In this document: piece by piece, positions 27,901 through 36,274 of the stretch | How positions within the stretch are numbered: position 1 is the first letter of the stretch | Layout: every line of letters begins with the position of its first letter | Assembly (NCBI GenBank): GCA_023443625.1 | Contig: JAEZTQ010000038.1 | Span: 28,069-92,068, forward strand | From: Bacillota bacterium | GTDB lineage: Bacteria; Bacillota_A; Clostridia; Lachnospirales; Lachnospiraceae | DNA: 64,000 nucleotides | Direction: 5' to 3' | Translations under genes and position numbers: made by a program | Notes under the pieces: generated by a model | What the model was told of the DNA's origin: nothing | Database searches by the model: none | The model's input: the letters and a program-made list of their open reading frames with translations, nothing else

Positions 27901-30900
27901 ATCATCATCCTGGAATATAGTCTGGTCGCCGGTACCATTATTCACAAAGTATGGCATTTCCTCGCTGTCCAGAACATATTCAAAGGTAAATGGTCCTGTT
28001 GGTGTCGGTGAGGATGCAAATACAATTCCAGCAACGGGCTTTGTTGCTGTTGGAATTTTATTACCTACTGTAGTAGGTATTTCTGTACCAAGAGTTGCAT
28101 TATAGTACTGTGAGATCAAAACATATCTACCGGTGTTTTTATTATAAGCGACACCCATACGTCCAATCCAGCCGGCGCCTACCAAACCTTCCGATTGATC
28201 CGTCATAATGTCTCCCTCGTTTTTCCAATTAACCAAATCAGTAGAGGAATAACACGTAAACGCATCAAAAGTACAGGTATCAACTTTTCTTGTTGGATTC
28301 TCTTGATATACACTAGCTTCTTTATACCTTACACCATACCAATAATACTTGTCTTCGAATTTGAAAATTCCTCCACCCTGTGAGTAAATCGGATTGCCAT
28401 CGGTATCCCTATAGAATACATCATTAGTAATTACATTCGTCGTAGCTATAACGGTAACCTCGCAGGATGCAGTGTAATTTCCATCCTCAGTAGTTGCAGT
28501 TATTACGGTTTTTCCTGCTGCAACTGAGGTTACGAGACCATCTACAACGGTAGCTACCTTAGCATCACCTGTTGTCCATATGATTCTATTATTAGAAGCA
28601 TTCTCTGGTGTAAATAGAGGAATTAAGCTTTCTGTTGTACCACCGGAGGGTAACATGACACTTGTTTTATTTAATGTAAAGCCTTCCACTGGAATATTAG
28701 CCGTTACTGTTACGGTACACTCTGCCTTAAAGTTACCGTCAACTGTGGTGGCTGATATTGTTGCTGTGCCCTCTCCTACGGGTATTACAATACCATTGGA
28801 AGAAACTGTTGCAACGGCTGTATTACTTGATAACCAAGTAACAGTTCTGTTAAAGGCATTAGCAGGTGTGGCAAGGGCAGCCAAAGAATAGGACTGTCCT
28901 CCAAGACTAAGCGTAATATTTGTCTCTGAAAGATTTAAGTCATTCACTGACAAGGTTACTGCTACGTTACATGTAGAATTAAAGCTGCCATCTTCAGTTG
29001 TAACAGTTATGGTTGTGGTACCTGGTCCTATGGGTGTTACAATGCCATTTTCTACTGATGCAATATTTGGATTGCTACTGGTCCATATTAATTTTTTATT
29101 TGTTGCATTTAAAGGAGAAACGATTGCTGTTAATGCAACAGGTCCCTGCGCAGTAGTAATAGAAAGGCTTGACTTATCTAATTTTACTCCTGATACAGCT
29201 ACTCTGACCAAAACTTCACACATTGCTGTAAAGTTACCATCATCTGTGGTAGCTGTAATAATTGTTGTTCCTGAACCTACAGGAGTTACAATACCACCTG
29301 AAACTGTAGCTACCAGCGGGTCACTGGAGGACCAAGAAATAAATCTATTAGTAGCATTTTGAGGGTATATCGTTGGAATTAAAACCTGGCTTGTCTCACC
29401 AAGAGCTGTTGAAAGCGAAGATTTATCAAATGTTATCCCTGTTACAGGAATCCAATCAATTGCCTCTCCAACCGCCTGAATTGTGAAACTTGCACTGTTA
29501 GTGCTTCCTCCAAACTCAGGGTATGCATCAACAGTAAGGGTTATTACTGCTTCTCCTGGAGCACGAACGTGTACAATCCCGCTATTAGGATTTAACTGAG
29601 CTACATCCGGATTACTTGAGCTCCAAATAGCAGATCTGTAATCTGCATCTGATGGATTTACTACTGGTGAAAGATGTAGCACTTTCCCAGTAGAAATAGA
29701 AAGAGCACTACCTGTCACGGTCTCTAAATAGCCACTGCCATCAAAAATATGTATATCTGTTACTTGATTTATAGGACGTACTGTTACATTACATGTAGCA
29801 GTTTGTGTTGGTTCATCTACGGAAGTGGCTGTCACGGTTATTGCGCCACAAGTAACAGATGTTACCACACCCATAGAGTCTACTGTAGCAATAGAAGGAT
29901 CACTTGATGTCCATATAACAGACTGATTTACATCCGCTACTTTTGGGTTAACCGTTGCTTTTAGTATAGCTTTTCCACTAGCCGCACCAGGAATATTAGA
30001 CAGACTCAAATTAGTTTTGTCCAAGGTGACCGACTGAATAGACGGTATTGTACCATATACATTAAAGTTATCTATCCACGAGAGCCAAGATGCAGTGCTA
30101 GGTCTTTGCCAATAGCAGGTAATTCCACCAAAATTATTCGTATACGTTACTTCAGTCGAAAAAGGTATGTCCGTTACTGTAACTGTATTTGACGAATTAC
30201 TTTTGTCTGTAAACGTAAAGCTTATCTTATTGTTGATAAAATCAAGTATGACATTGACATTATAGGTTGCATTAGGAACATTAAAACCAGAAGAGGCAAT
30301 GTTGGTGGCAGTTTGAGAACCTCCTCCTGATCCAGGTAAAGTAATCGCCTCCCATTTAGCCAAATTAGGTTTGGTATCATACATTATAGTATTGTTCCCT
30401 TTATTTGTAACACCAAAGGTTATATAATTTTTAGCACTACTGTCTTGAATCTTAATCATGCCGGTGCTATTGTCCGGAGCACCTACATTCCAATCAAAAT
30501 TTAAAACAACCTTTTTATTTGATACAGCTGTAAAGGTTTTACGTGAATCTCTGTCACCACTGGCAGAACTACTAAACTGAAATACATTTCCAGTTATATC
30601 AGGAACAATTGTTACTTTGTTATCCATTGAAGCTCCAGCAAGATGTTTTACAAATCCAAATGTATCATTTAGCGCCTTGTTATCAAAACTCTCACTGATA
30701 TATGGTACATATACTGTGCAGGACGCAGTATAGCTTCCGTCTTCTGTTGTAGCTGTAATAAGTGCTACACCCTTACTGACTGCTGTTACCAATCCAGCCA
30801 CATCAACTGTTGCCACACTTGGATCACTGGATATCCAGGTAATATTTGTGTTTGTGGCACCAGCTGGCAGTATATTTGCATTAAGCTGCATAGTCGGAGC

Positions 30901-31098
30901 ACTTCCTGAAGAAGTACTAGAAAAATAGTCGCTGGCAAAATAATAAATACTTTGGTCAAGAGTTATACCTGACACTGTTGAGGATGTATCCGCAAAAGCA
31001 GTTTTACTGCTCATGGGAACAATGCCTGAAAACACTGATGCTAAAATCATTACTACAACTAATAGTTTAGAAATGGTTCTTCTTACTTGTAAGTACAT
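24922..31098 (-). CDS. Giant secreted multidomain protein: Big2 array with GH43_24-like exo-beta-1,3-galactanase domain
   Basis: 2058 residues from the ATG at 31098 (AAGGAGG 9 bases upstream; an ATG at 31125 lies before that site). Numbered from 31125, the order is: signal peptide to about 46; Big2 domain (52-140); jelly-roll region (141-360); six Big2 domains (365-893); GH43-type beta-propeller (about 898-1268); carbohydrate-binding-like beta-sandwich (1270-1417); Big2 (1420-1500); Fn3 (1507-1590); a Pro/Thr/Glu linker with PRPTET repeats; a further domain; two Big2-like domains at the end. GH43_24 hallmarks are IEGNCMFKYNGHYYFVGSDL (acid Glu near 1136), the Gln in SHVSQTGFF in place of the usual base, and YNQWVPLSF. 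The role is inferred as attack on beta-1,3-galactan of arabinogalactan at the cell surface. Confidence 0.85.
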   Translation of the reverse strand: MYLQVRRTISKLLVVVMILASVFSGIVPMSSKTAFADTSSTVSGITLDQSIYYFASDYFSSTSSGSAPTMQLNANILPAGATNTNITWISSDPSVATVDVAGLVTAVSKGVALITATTEDGSYTASCTVYVPYISESFDNKALNDTFGFVKHLAGASMDNKVTIVPDITGNVFQFSSSASGDRDSRKTFTAVSNKKVVLNFDWNVGAPDNSTGMIKIQDSSAKNYITFGVTNKGNNTIMYDTKPNLAKWEAITLPGSGGGSQTATNIASSGFNVPNATYNVNVILDFINNKISFTFTDKSNSSNTVTVTDIPFSTEVTYTNNFGGITCYWQRPSTASWLSWIDNFNVYGTIPSIQSVTLDKTNLSLSNIPGAASGKAILKATVNPKVADVNQSVIWTSSDPSIATVDSMGVVTSVTCGAITVTATSVDEPTQTATCNVTVRPINQVTDIHIFDGSGYLETVTGSALSISTGKVLHLSPVVNPSDADYRSAIWSSSNPDVAQLNPNSGIVHVRAPGEAVITLTVDAYPEFGGSTNSASFTIQAVGEAIDWIPVTGITFDKSSLSTALGETSQVLIPTIYPQNATNRFISWSSSDPLVATVSGGIVTPVGSGTTIITATTDDGNFTAMCEVLVRVAVSGVKLDKSSLSITTAQGPVALTAIVSPLNATNKKLIWTSSNPNIASVENGIVTPIGPGTTTITVTTEDGSFNSTCNVAVTLSVNDLNLSETNITLSLGGQSYSLAALATPANAFNRTVTWLSSNTAVATVSSNGIVIPVGEGTATISATTVDGNFKAECTVTVTANIPVEGFTLNKTSVMLPSGGTTESLIPLFTPENASNNRIIWTTGDAKVATVVDGLVTSVAAGKTVITATTEDGNYTASCEVTVIATTNVITNDVFYRDTDGNPIYSQGGGIFKFEDKYYWYGVRYKEASVYQENPTRKVDTCTFDAFTCYSSTDLVNWKNEGDIMTDQSEGLVGAGWIGRMGVAYNKNTGRYVLISQYYNATLGTEIPTTVGNKIPTATKPVAGIVFASSPTPTGPFTFEYVLDSEEMPYFVNNGTGDQTIFQDDDGKAYIICSSTSGRSHLYVAPLRESDFLDIDSDNIKHIYYDNKREYIREDGTLGIKDKGGIEGNCMFKYNGHYYFVGSDLYGWDSSHSYVLEADNINGPYDIQHTRENINIPYVMEGSSDNYSHVSQTGFFVTIQGTEDTMVLDCGDRWSDFAGNGQGYNQWVPLSFEGHKPTFNNLSQWHLNVEEGTWEVASGNNYLNNPEFEADRVKVGTFVGWEASDSLGGGVNANIDVTGSKIGQFVMQQKADVYYNATLKQEVKNLPNGTYTLKAWVKSSGGQNICDLYVKNYGGEQKSYSLKTPIDNWTQVIIQNIEVTNGQCEVGLYSDSPANQWVQIDEFSLTRNVIPVGGISFDVDELELNLEGSSKKLIPTLNPTGASIKNIIWSTGDPSIATVVDGKVTPIGIGSTTITATTVDGNYTVTCDVKVVEDITAPGKVTSPSVIAGDGQLTITWTDPADDDLKEILVTGEEITTQNVDAGVQTVTFKGLTNDKEYTIVLEALDMKGNKSSEVVVNGTPVAEPEPTPTEPEPTPTTPRPTETPRPTETPRPTETPEPTVTPEPTKVPTPGMEIGKLKGVDGTVTYSVGKADDKGNVFVEVKVDVKAQTGTEIKEATLSIFSDKLLEQMKAEATRAVNVTVSVAKTEDSNIDLNMELDKKILAVAKETGKDITVSITNDEGKEQYSWTFSGKNLANSNKELTKVNLYLEVKALSSDSKLNELLNQDVSNGLVINFSHEGILPSQATVRIYVGNQEGMKAGTEVYLYHNNTTSGKLEVLPYSSKIVVDKDGYITINILQCSDYVVLPKEVAGDVVASLTSQISITPAKKTLYVGGTKDTSATIKVNLPVTLEQVKSQKDKTSSSAVGAVTVSYSSSKKSVATVNAKGKITAKGVGTTVITTKVTLYNGEVKIFKTTITVKKPYISLVKSTNSMKEGGAYTFKAKVYGLAADKVTWKTLKKDVIVINKNTGYATAVSKGTDYVVATAGDIVVKVKVVVE

Positions 31099-31489
31099 AA
31101 ACATTCTCCTCCTTAATTTTCCCAAATTCTCTTTTAAAATGATTACTTCAAGACTCCTTTCTTTCCTTAGATTTAATTATTATTTGACTGCTTTACCCTC
31201 CAAAAGTGATTAACCAATAACTTAAATAGCTTTGGAAATTTATATAGTATAAAAGTCAAGCCCAAAGATAGATAAACCTGTATAGAAGCTATATAGCTTC
31301 ATAAGTATTGGTATAAATCTGATTATTTTTATAATTAATATTATTATAAAATGACAGCTTCCAACTTAATACATGGCAAAACTAATATTTTCTTGATAAT
31401 TTATAGGTAATATAGTAATTCCTACACTCCATTAAATTACAATATTATTCCTTTTTCCATTACTGCAGTCGAGGGGATTCTTAATCCAG
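31099..31489. other. AT-rich intergenic region with tRNA-Leu 3'-end match
   Basis: No gene is visible. It holds the 5' region of the giant gene and, at 31464-31477, TGCAGTCGAGGGGA, identical to the last 14 bases of tRNA-Leu(AAG) at 58649-58662 and in the same orientation. Confidence 0.6.
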
Positions 31490-31645
31490 ATTGCAAAAAA
31501 GGACTTACACAAAAGGAGTTCTTAAAGAAACCCTTTTGTATAAGTCCTGACTAGCTAGTACAAAACTTAACCTATATTCATCACTGCTTCCTACAAATTA
31601 AAATACTTACTTAAAGTATGTGCTATTCCATCCTCATTATTGGAT
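31490..31645. repeat. Direct repeat, right copy (about 156 bp)
   Basis: Matches 24702-24857. It covers the final codons of the HAD gene and its terminator, so this is probably the parental context. Confidence 0.9.
31501..31547 (-). terminator. Terminator of the HAD phosphatase gene
   Basis: Hairpin GGACTTACACAAAAGG with CCTTTTGTATAAGTCC; on the minus strand it is followed by a T-run (31500-31495). Confidence 0.8.
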
Positions 31646-32400
31646 AAGGTTATCTCATCTGCGATGGATTTTAGTTTTTCACTTGCATTGCCCATGGCAA
31701 CACCTAATCCAGCAAATTCAAGCATTTTCAAGTCATTTGCTTCATCGCCGAAGGCAATCACTTCTTCTGGTTTAATACTTAGTAAGTTGCAGATTGCCTC
31801 TAAGGAACTGGCTTTATTTACACCCTTTCTTGTAGCCTCCAAGAAAAAGGGTGTGGATTGCACAAAAGACAACTCCTCCTTAAAGGGTTCCATAATCCTA
31901 TCACATAAAGGTAATAATACTTCATTGGGTGCTGCAATCAGCACCTTAACAGGGTCAAAGTTCACTCCCTCTGCCACATTATTCACCACTTTAATACCCA
32001 GATTATTCAGTTTACTTTCATACTCAATCATAAAAGCATTTCTATCTGCTGTATAATAATCTATACCATCATCAACAATGGGAGTTACAGGAAAAGCTTC
32101 AATATGTTTTAGCAATCTTACAGCTACTTCATTGGGCAGACTCTTTTCATATAGAACCTTCTGTGTCGCAGCTTCTACAACCTTGCCCCCATTATAGGAG
32201 GATAGTAAACCATGATACTCTTCTAGCTTAAGTGCATCACTTTCCCGTTTGAGGCCTGGCGCAGGCCGTCCAGAAGCTAGAACAACAATTACTCCCTGCT
32301 TTTGAACAGCAATTAATGCATCCTTCGTCCTCTGAGTAATTACCTTCTGGTCATTATTAAGTGTCCCGTCTAAATCAAGTGCTATCATCTTGTAACGCAT
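31591..32400 (-). CDS. Cof-type HAD-IIB phosphatase (YidA-like)
   Basis: 269 residues. HAD motif I ALDLDGTLNND (Asp 9 and 11), motif II VLASGRP, motif III Lys within the GVNKAS segment and motif IV VIAFGDEANDLKMLEFAG are intact, with a type IIB cap in between. These enzymes dephosphorylate sugar phosphates or related metabolites in the cytoplasm; the substrate cannot be told from sequence. Start ATG follows GGGAGGATTG. Its last 18 codons and terminator are duplicated at 24702-24857. Confidence 0.93.
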   Translation of the reverse strand: MRYKMIALDLDGTLNNDQKVITQRTKDALIAVQKQGVIVVLASGRPAPGLKRESDALKLEEYHGLLSSYNGGKVVEAATQKVLYEKSLPNEVAVRLLKHIEAFPVTPIVDDGIDYYTADRNAFMIEYESKLNNLGIKVVNNVAEGVNFDPVKVLIAAPNEVLLPLCDRIMEPFKEELSFVQSTPFFLEATRKGVNKASSLEAICNLLSIKPEEVIAFGDEANDLKMLEFAGLGVAMGNASEKLKSIADEITLSNNEDGIAHTLSKYFNL

Positions 32401-32573
32401 CTGTCAATCCTCCCAGGCTCATCACCTTTTATCCTATCGTCAGGTCGCATATCTATGTGGTATTATAACAATTATTTTCATAAATGCAACCAAAATAGAG
32501 TGGATTGTATAGTATTGCAGTAAATATATTTCTCATAACCTCCTGCTAAAAACCAATATATGAATATCTTACC

Positions 32574-32616
32574 ACAGATAAACCTGTTGCCTCCATTGGA
32601 CAACAGGTTTATCTGT
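32574..32616. terminator. Perfect 16-bp hairpin downstream of the cellulase gene
   Basis: ACAGATAAACCTGTTG and its exact complement flank an 11-base loop, 30 bases beyond the GH5 stop. Confidence 0.8.
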
Positions 32617-32645
32617 TATTTTATATTATAAAATTGTTATTAAAA

Positions 32646-34379
32646 TTACGGTTCTACACCATACACAAGCGAACTCGAAACATAGGCTGTTACATACTGC
32701 CAGTTCTCATAGGTTGTTCCAGCGGATTTGTAGGAATAATCATTGGTTAATGTATAATTCGTCCAGTCTGACTTATTAAAACGGGTATGAAGTTCAATAC
32801 TCTGCCCTGATGATAAGCTTCCTGCCCCTGATGAAAAGGTAATTTCAAGATAATAATTGGCATTTTGCTTTGCAGGATTAATGGCTGTAAAGACTCCCGT
32901 AATGTTCTGGCTTCCCACATGGGACCAGTCGCAGTGAAAGTTCTGACTCTGGGTGCCTTCTTCGGTAAAATAATACCGCAGCTTAACATTAGAAAGTGTA
33001 ATCGAAGCACTTGTGTTGTTCGTTAACTTATATTTGCCTACAATGGAACTTGATTCGGCTGCAGTTGTTCCCATAAATTTAACATCCAAAGCTCCGGGAA
33101 CAGGTGTTACGGAAGGAGTAACCGTCGGTGTTGCTGTAGGGGTTACCGTAGGCGTAACAGAAGGTGTTACTGTAGGGGTTACATTAGATGAGTAGACACC
33201 CATGATAGCATTAATAATTGCCTGCTGGGTTATTGCTCCTGTACTTCTGTTAAATAATCCGAAACCATAATTACCATTATACCCATTATCCCAGATAGCG
33301 GGGATGCATCCGTATTGCTTTGCAACCTCACATACACGTTTTGCAAAATATGCTCTGAAGGTTGTATTGGCGGAATCTCCCGCCGACTTATCTACCGAGC
33401 CATATTCCCCTATTACTACAGGATATCCCTGAGCGACAAAAGTATTATACATTGACTGTATCTCTGATATTAAGGATGCTTCTCCACCATAAGAAGCCGC
33501 CTTACTGCTATCTGCATTATTGCCCCATTGTGTCACTGTATAATTCTCAGCCCCGCAGAAATCCCAAGGGGTATAATAATGGACAGAAACCATAATTCTT
33601 TTTCCTGAAGCAGTACAATTGTTGTCCGTTGGCAGAACAAAACCATAATTACCTGCAGTATAATAAATGTTCGTATTCCATCCCGGTATTAACAACCATC
33701 TCTTGGCATTATTGCCGCCTGTCCCACGAACTGCGTTAACAAAAAGCTGATTGTAGGCATTAATATTGGTATAATGTGCGGCTATTGTACTGGCATTGTA
33801 ATTGGCATCAGCACCAACCTCATTCATGGATTCAAATATCAAATGCTCATCATAACCTACAAAGGCTGCAGCGATCTGTGTCCATACCTTCTCAAATTTC
33901 GCCTTGATATTGGTCTGGTCTGAGCTTCCTGGCAATATCCATCCGCCCGTCACCGTGCTGTATCCATCTCCATGCATATTAATTATTACATACAGGTTAC
34001 AATTAATTGCATAATCAACCACTTGTTTGACCCTATTTAGCCAGGTTGAGTTAATTGTATAATTTGGCGAACTTCCTATGTAGCTTAGCCAGGAAACCGG
34101 GATACGGATTGTATCAAATCCTGCATTTGCAATTGATTGAATGAAGCTTTGGGTTATTGTTGGATTTCCCCAGACAGTCTCACTGGGTGTTCCATTGCTC
34201 GAGGCTTCCATTGCATTTCCTAAATTCCATGCAGCTCCCATGGCCGTAACAATCTGGCTCTGGTTTAAATCATCAAAGGTTGCAGCTTCAACCGATATCG
34301 CATTAGACGCTTCTGGCATTATAACCAGTCCAAATATCATAATGATTACCATAGCAAATGATAAAATACTCTTTTTCAT
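32646..34379 (-). CDS. Secreted GH5 endo-beta-glucanase (cellulase) with C-terminal CBM3
   Basis: 577 residues. The signal peptide ends around SVEAA (about residue 33). The GH5 catalytic domain covers about 35-395: MGAAWNLGNAMEAS, the His in INMHGDGY, acid/base Glu about 187 in IFESMNEVGAD, HYY at 267-269 and nucleophile Glu about 325 in VVIGEYGSVD. A Thr/Pro/Val linker (TPTVTPSVTP repeats) leads to a family 3 cellulose-binding module from about 430 (YKLTNNTSASI, LRYYFTEEG, TNYTLTNDYSY). The enzyme would bind and cut cellulose or mixed beta-glucan outside the cell. Start has AAGGAGGG. It is a single-gene unit with its own terminator. The GH5 subfamily is not certain. Confidence 0.92.
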   Translation of the reverse strand: MKKSILSFAMVIIMIFGLVIMPEASNAISVEAATFDDLNQSQIVTAMGAAWNLGNAMEASSNGTPSETVWGNPTITQSFIQSIANAGFDTIRIPVSWLSYIGSSPNYTINSTWLNRVKQVVDYAINCNLYVIINMHGDGYSTVTGGWILPGSSDQTNIKAKFEKVWTQIAAAFVGYDEHLIFESMNEVGADANYNASTIAAHYTNINAYNQLFVNAVRGTGGNNAKRWLLIPGWNTNIYYTAGNYGFVLPTDNNCTASGKRIMVSVHYYTPWDFCGAENYTVTQWGNNADSSKAASYGGEASLISEIQSMYNTFVAQGYPVVIGEYGSVDKSAGDSANTTFRAYFAKRVCEVAKQYGCIPAIWDNGYNGNYGFGLFNRSTGAITQQAIINAIMGVYSSNVTPTVTPSVTPTVTPTATPTVTPSVTPVPGALDVKFMGTTAAESSSIVGKYKLTNNTSASITLSNVKLRYYFTEEGTQSQNFHCDWSHVGSQNITGVFTAINPAKQNANYYLEITFSSGAGSLSSGQSIELHTRFNKSDWTNYTLTNDYSYKSAGTTYENWQYVTAYVSSSLVYGVEP

Positions 34380-34776
34380 AATGGCCCTCCTTTTTGATAA
34401 AGACTTAGTACAGTTTTACTAAATCCTGATAAAATGAGAATTAAGGAAAATCAAAATATCAGACCTCATTCATAGATACACCACCTGACCCTTCCATATA
34501 AATGAAAAACTCATGAAACTAATGGTCTAAATATATAGTCGAATGTCAAGTAGCGATGCTTGTACAATATTATATAACATATTTTCAGTTAATTGTCAAT
34601 AATTTACATTTATTTAACCCGTAATTGTTTCTTCATGTAGCATACTTGTTAATAATTTATCTTTTGCAAGAATTTTTATATGTTTTGTTTTAATTTTTAA
34701 CCAATTACAATAAAAAGCTCTTATATCCATTTTCATAAAAAAAGATATAAGAGCTTCATTTAGCAATTATTCACCA
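34380..34776. other. AT-rich intergenic region, no gene seen
   Basis: Upstream region of the cellulase gene (minus strand) plus the terminator at 34715-34756. An inverted repeat TTAGTA/TACTAA lies about 25-45 bases upstream of the cellulase start and could be a protein-binding site. Confidence 0.4.
34715..34756 (-). terminator. Terminator of the SPFH/ribbon-helix-helix operon
   Basis: Stem AAGCTCTTATATC/GATATAAGAGCTT (perfect 13 bp), followed on the minus strand by a T-run at 34714-34712. Confidence 0.85.
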
Positions 34777-35034
34777 TCATTTCCCTTTTCTCTTTCGAAC
34801 ACTTTCTGCAAGTAAATACTCAATTTGTCCATTGATGGAGCGAAAATCCTCTTCAGCCCAAGCCGCTAATTCATTCCATAGACTGGGTGATAGCCTTAGA
34901 AGGAGCTGCTTTTTTGACTTTTCCTTCTCTTTCAGGGCTTTTTCTCTTCGGATTACTTCCTCTTCCATCTCTGCAATATGTTCTAGTCTAACCCTTAATT
35001 TATCTTCCTTAGTGATCGTCTTATCTTCCATCAT
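34777..35034 (-). CDS. Arc-like ribbon-helix-helix protein paired with SPFH protein
   Basis: 85 residues from the ATG at 35034 (AAAGG 6 bases upstream; a TTG at 35040 is also possible). The N-terminal half is a charged helix likely to form a coiled coil (IAEMEEEVIRREKALKEKEK). The C-terminal half, LLLRLSPSLWNELAAWAEED followed by FRSINGQIEYLLAESV, is an Arc/MetJ-type ribbon-helix-helix. It lies 25 bases after the SPFH gene; this pairing occurs in many bacteria. DNA binding is expected from the fold, but the target is unknown. Confidence 0.8.
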   Translation of the reverse strand: MMEDKTITKEDKLRVRLEHIAEMEEEVIRREKALKEKEKSKKQLLLRLSPSLWNELAAWAEEDFRSINGQIEYLLAESVRKRKGK

Positions 35035-35059
35035 ACACAACCTTTACTTTAATGCCAGA

Positions 35060-36085
35060 TTAATAGATACTTCCGCTGTTTACCACCGGCTGAGCATCCT
35101 TGTTACCACAAAGAACTACCAACAAATTACTTACCATGGTAGCCTTCCTCTCATCATCCAGCACCACAACCTCTTCTGCTCCTAGCTGATCAATAGCCAT
35201 TTTAACCATGCTGACAGCTCCCTCGACAATCTTTTGACGTGCTGCAATCACAGCCACTGCCTGCTGTCTTTGAAGCATGGCAGCAGCTATTTCTTCTGAA
35301 TAGGATAAATGAGTAATTCTCACCTCTTTAATCTCCAGCCCTGCTTCACTGACTCTTTGCTGCAATTCACTTCTCATGCTGTCTGCAATCTCTTGACTGC
35401 TGCCTCTTAAAGTCTTCTCATCTGAATCCTCTTCCATGGTATCATAGGGATATAATCTAGCAATGTTACGAATTGTAGAGTCGCATTGAATGGATAAAAA
35501 GGTCTTATAATTTTCAACATTAAAGACTGCTTTGGTCGGATCGGCTACTCTCCAAATAACAATAGCTCCGATAATAATGGGATTACCCAATACATCATTC
35601 ACCTTCTGCTTATCATTATTTAAGGTTAAAGTCTTGGTTGATATCTTCTTACCAGAAGTTGCTGGTATGCTTGCCTGAGCACCGGTACCTGTTGTACCTG
35701 TTCCGATTGTAACATTAGCTGTAGCTGAATGGCTTGTGGGATTAAATGCACCGGAAAAGGGATTGGTATAATAAAAACCCTCTTTCTTAATAGTTCCATA
35801 ATACTTACCAAATAAAGTTAAAACCAAGGCCTCATTGGGGTTAATAATATGGAAGCCTCCTAATAAGATGAGTAAAACTACGAATAAGACAATTCCTGCT
35901 ATGAGCAGAAAAGCACCAAAAGCCGAACTTCCCCCATCTAACTTTATTGCTCCAAATACTACCATTAAAACAGACAATGCAAAACCTGCAATTACCAGCA
36001 AAAGCATAATGCCTCCACTAAAGGGTCTTATTTCCTTCTCTTCAATCATATTAATTCCATAATTGTTCTCTTCTTGACTACTCAT
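35060..36085 (-). CDS. SPFH (band 7/stomatin-type) membrane protein
   Basis: 341 residues. Two adjacent hydrophobic helices (about 27-46 and 55-77) precede a band 7 domain: GGFHIINPNEALVLTLFGKYYG, VIWRVADPTKAVFNV, IAARQKIVEGAVSMV. A low-complexity Thr/Gly/Ala insertion (about 118-145) sits inside the domain. SPFH proteins form oligomeric membrane scaffolds; this subtype is typically linked to an Arc-like small protein, as here. The start follows GTGGAGGAATAA. An operon with the 34777 gene is very likely. Confidence 0.88.
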   Translation of the reverse strand: MSSQEENNYGINMIEEKEIRPFSGGIMLLLVIAGFALSVLMVVFGAIKLDGGSSAFGAFLLIAGIVLFVVLLILLGGFHIINPNEALVLTLFGKYYGTIKKEGFYYTNPFSGAFNPTSHSATANVTIGTGTTGTGAQASIPATSGKKISTKTLTLNNDKQKVNDVLGNPIIIGAIVIWRVADPTKAVFNVENYKTFLSIQCDSTIRNIARLYPYDTMEEDSDEKTLRGSSQEIADSMRSELQQRVSEAGLEIKEVRITHLSYSEEIAAAMLQRQQAVAVIAARQKIVEGAVSMVKMAIDQLGAEEVVVLDDERKATMVSNLLVVLCGNKDAQPVVNSGSIY

Positions 36086-36230
36086 TAATTATTCCTCCAC
36101 ATCATATTATACTTATTGATATCATATTGATATCATATATATACCATAATGCTAAGAATAAATCAAGAAAATTGATTCAAATTGGAAAATTTTTTATTTA
36201 TATAGATGCACTTTCCTATAAAGGAAAAAA

Positions 36231-36259
36231 GGGTGCCGCACAATGATGTGCGACAACCC
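36231..36259 (-). terminator. Terminator of the alpha-glucan import operon
   Basis: GGGTGCCGCACA/TGTGCGACAACCC hairpin with an A-run on its left (T-run on the minus strand), 16 bases past the stop of the last permease. The flank 36190-36228 resembles hairpin C of the three-hairpin repeat. Confidence 0.7.
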
Positions 36260-36274
36260 CATTATAGACCTTGC

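Noticed and set aside
28580..29362. Plus-strand frames with repeated Val/Pro/Thr segments
   Set aside because: Antisense shadows of the Big2 repeats; the repetition is inherited from the sense gene.
31464..31489. A complete tRNA remnant next to the 14-bp tRNA-Leu match
   Set aside because: Beyond the 14 bases the sequence cannot form a T-arm or anticodon arm, so only a 3'-end repeat is claimed, not a tRNA pseudogene.
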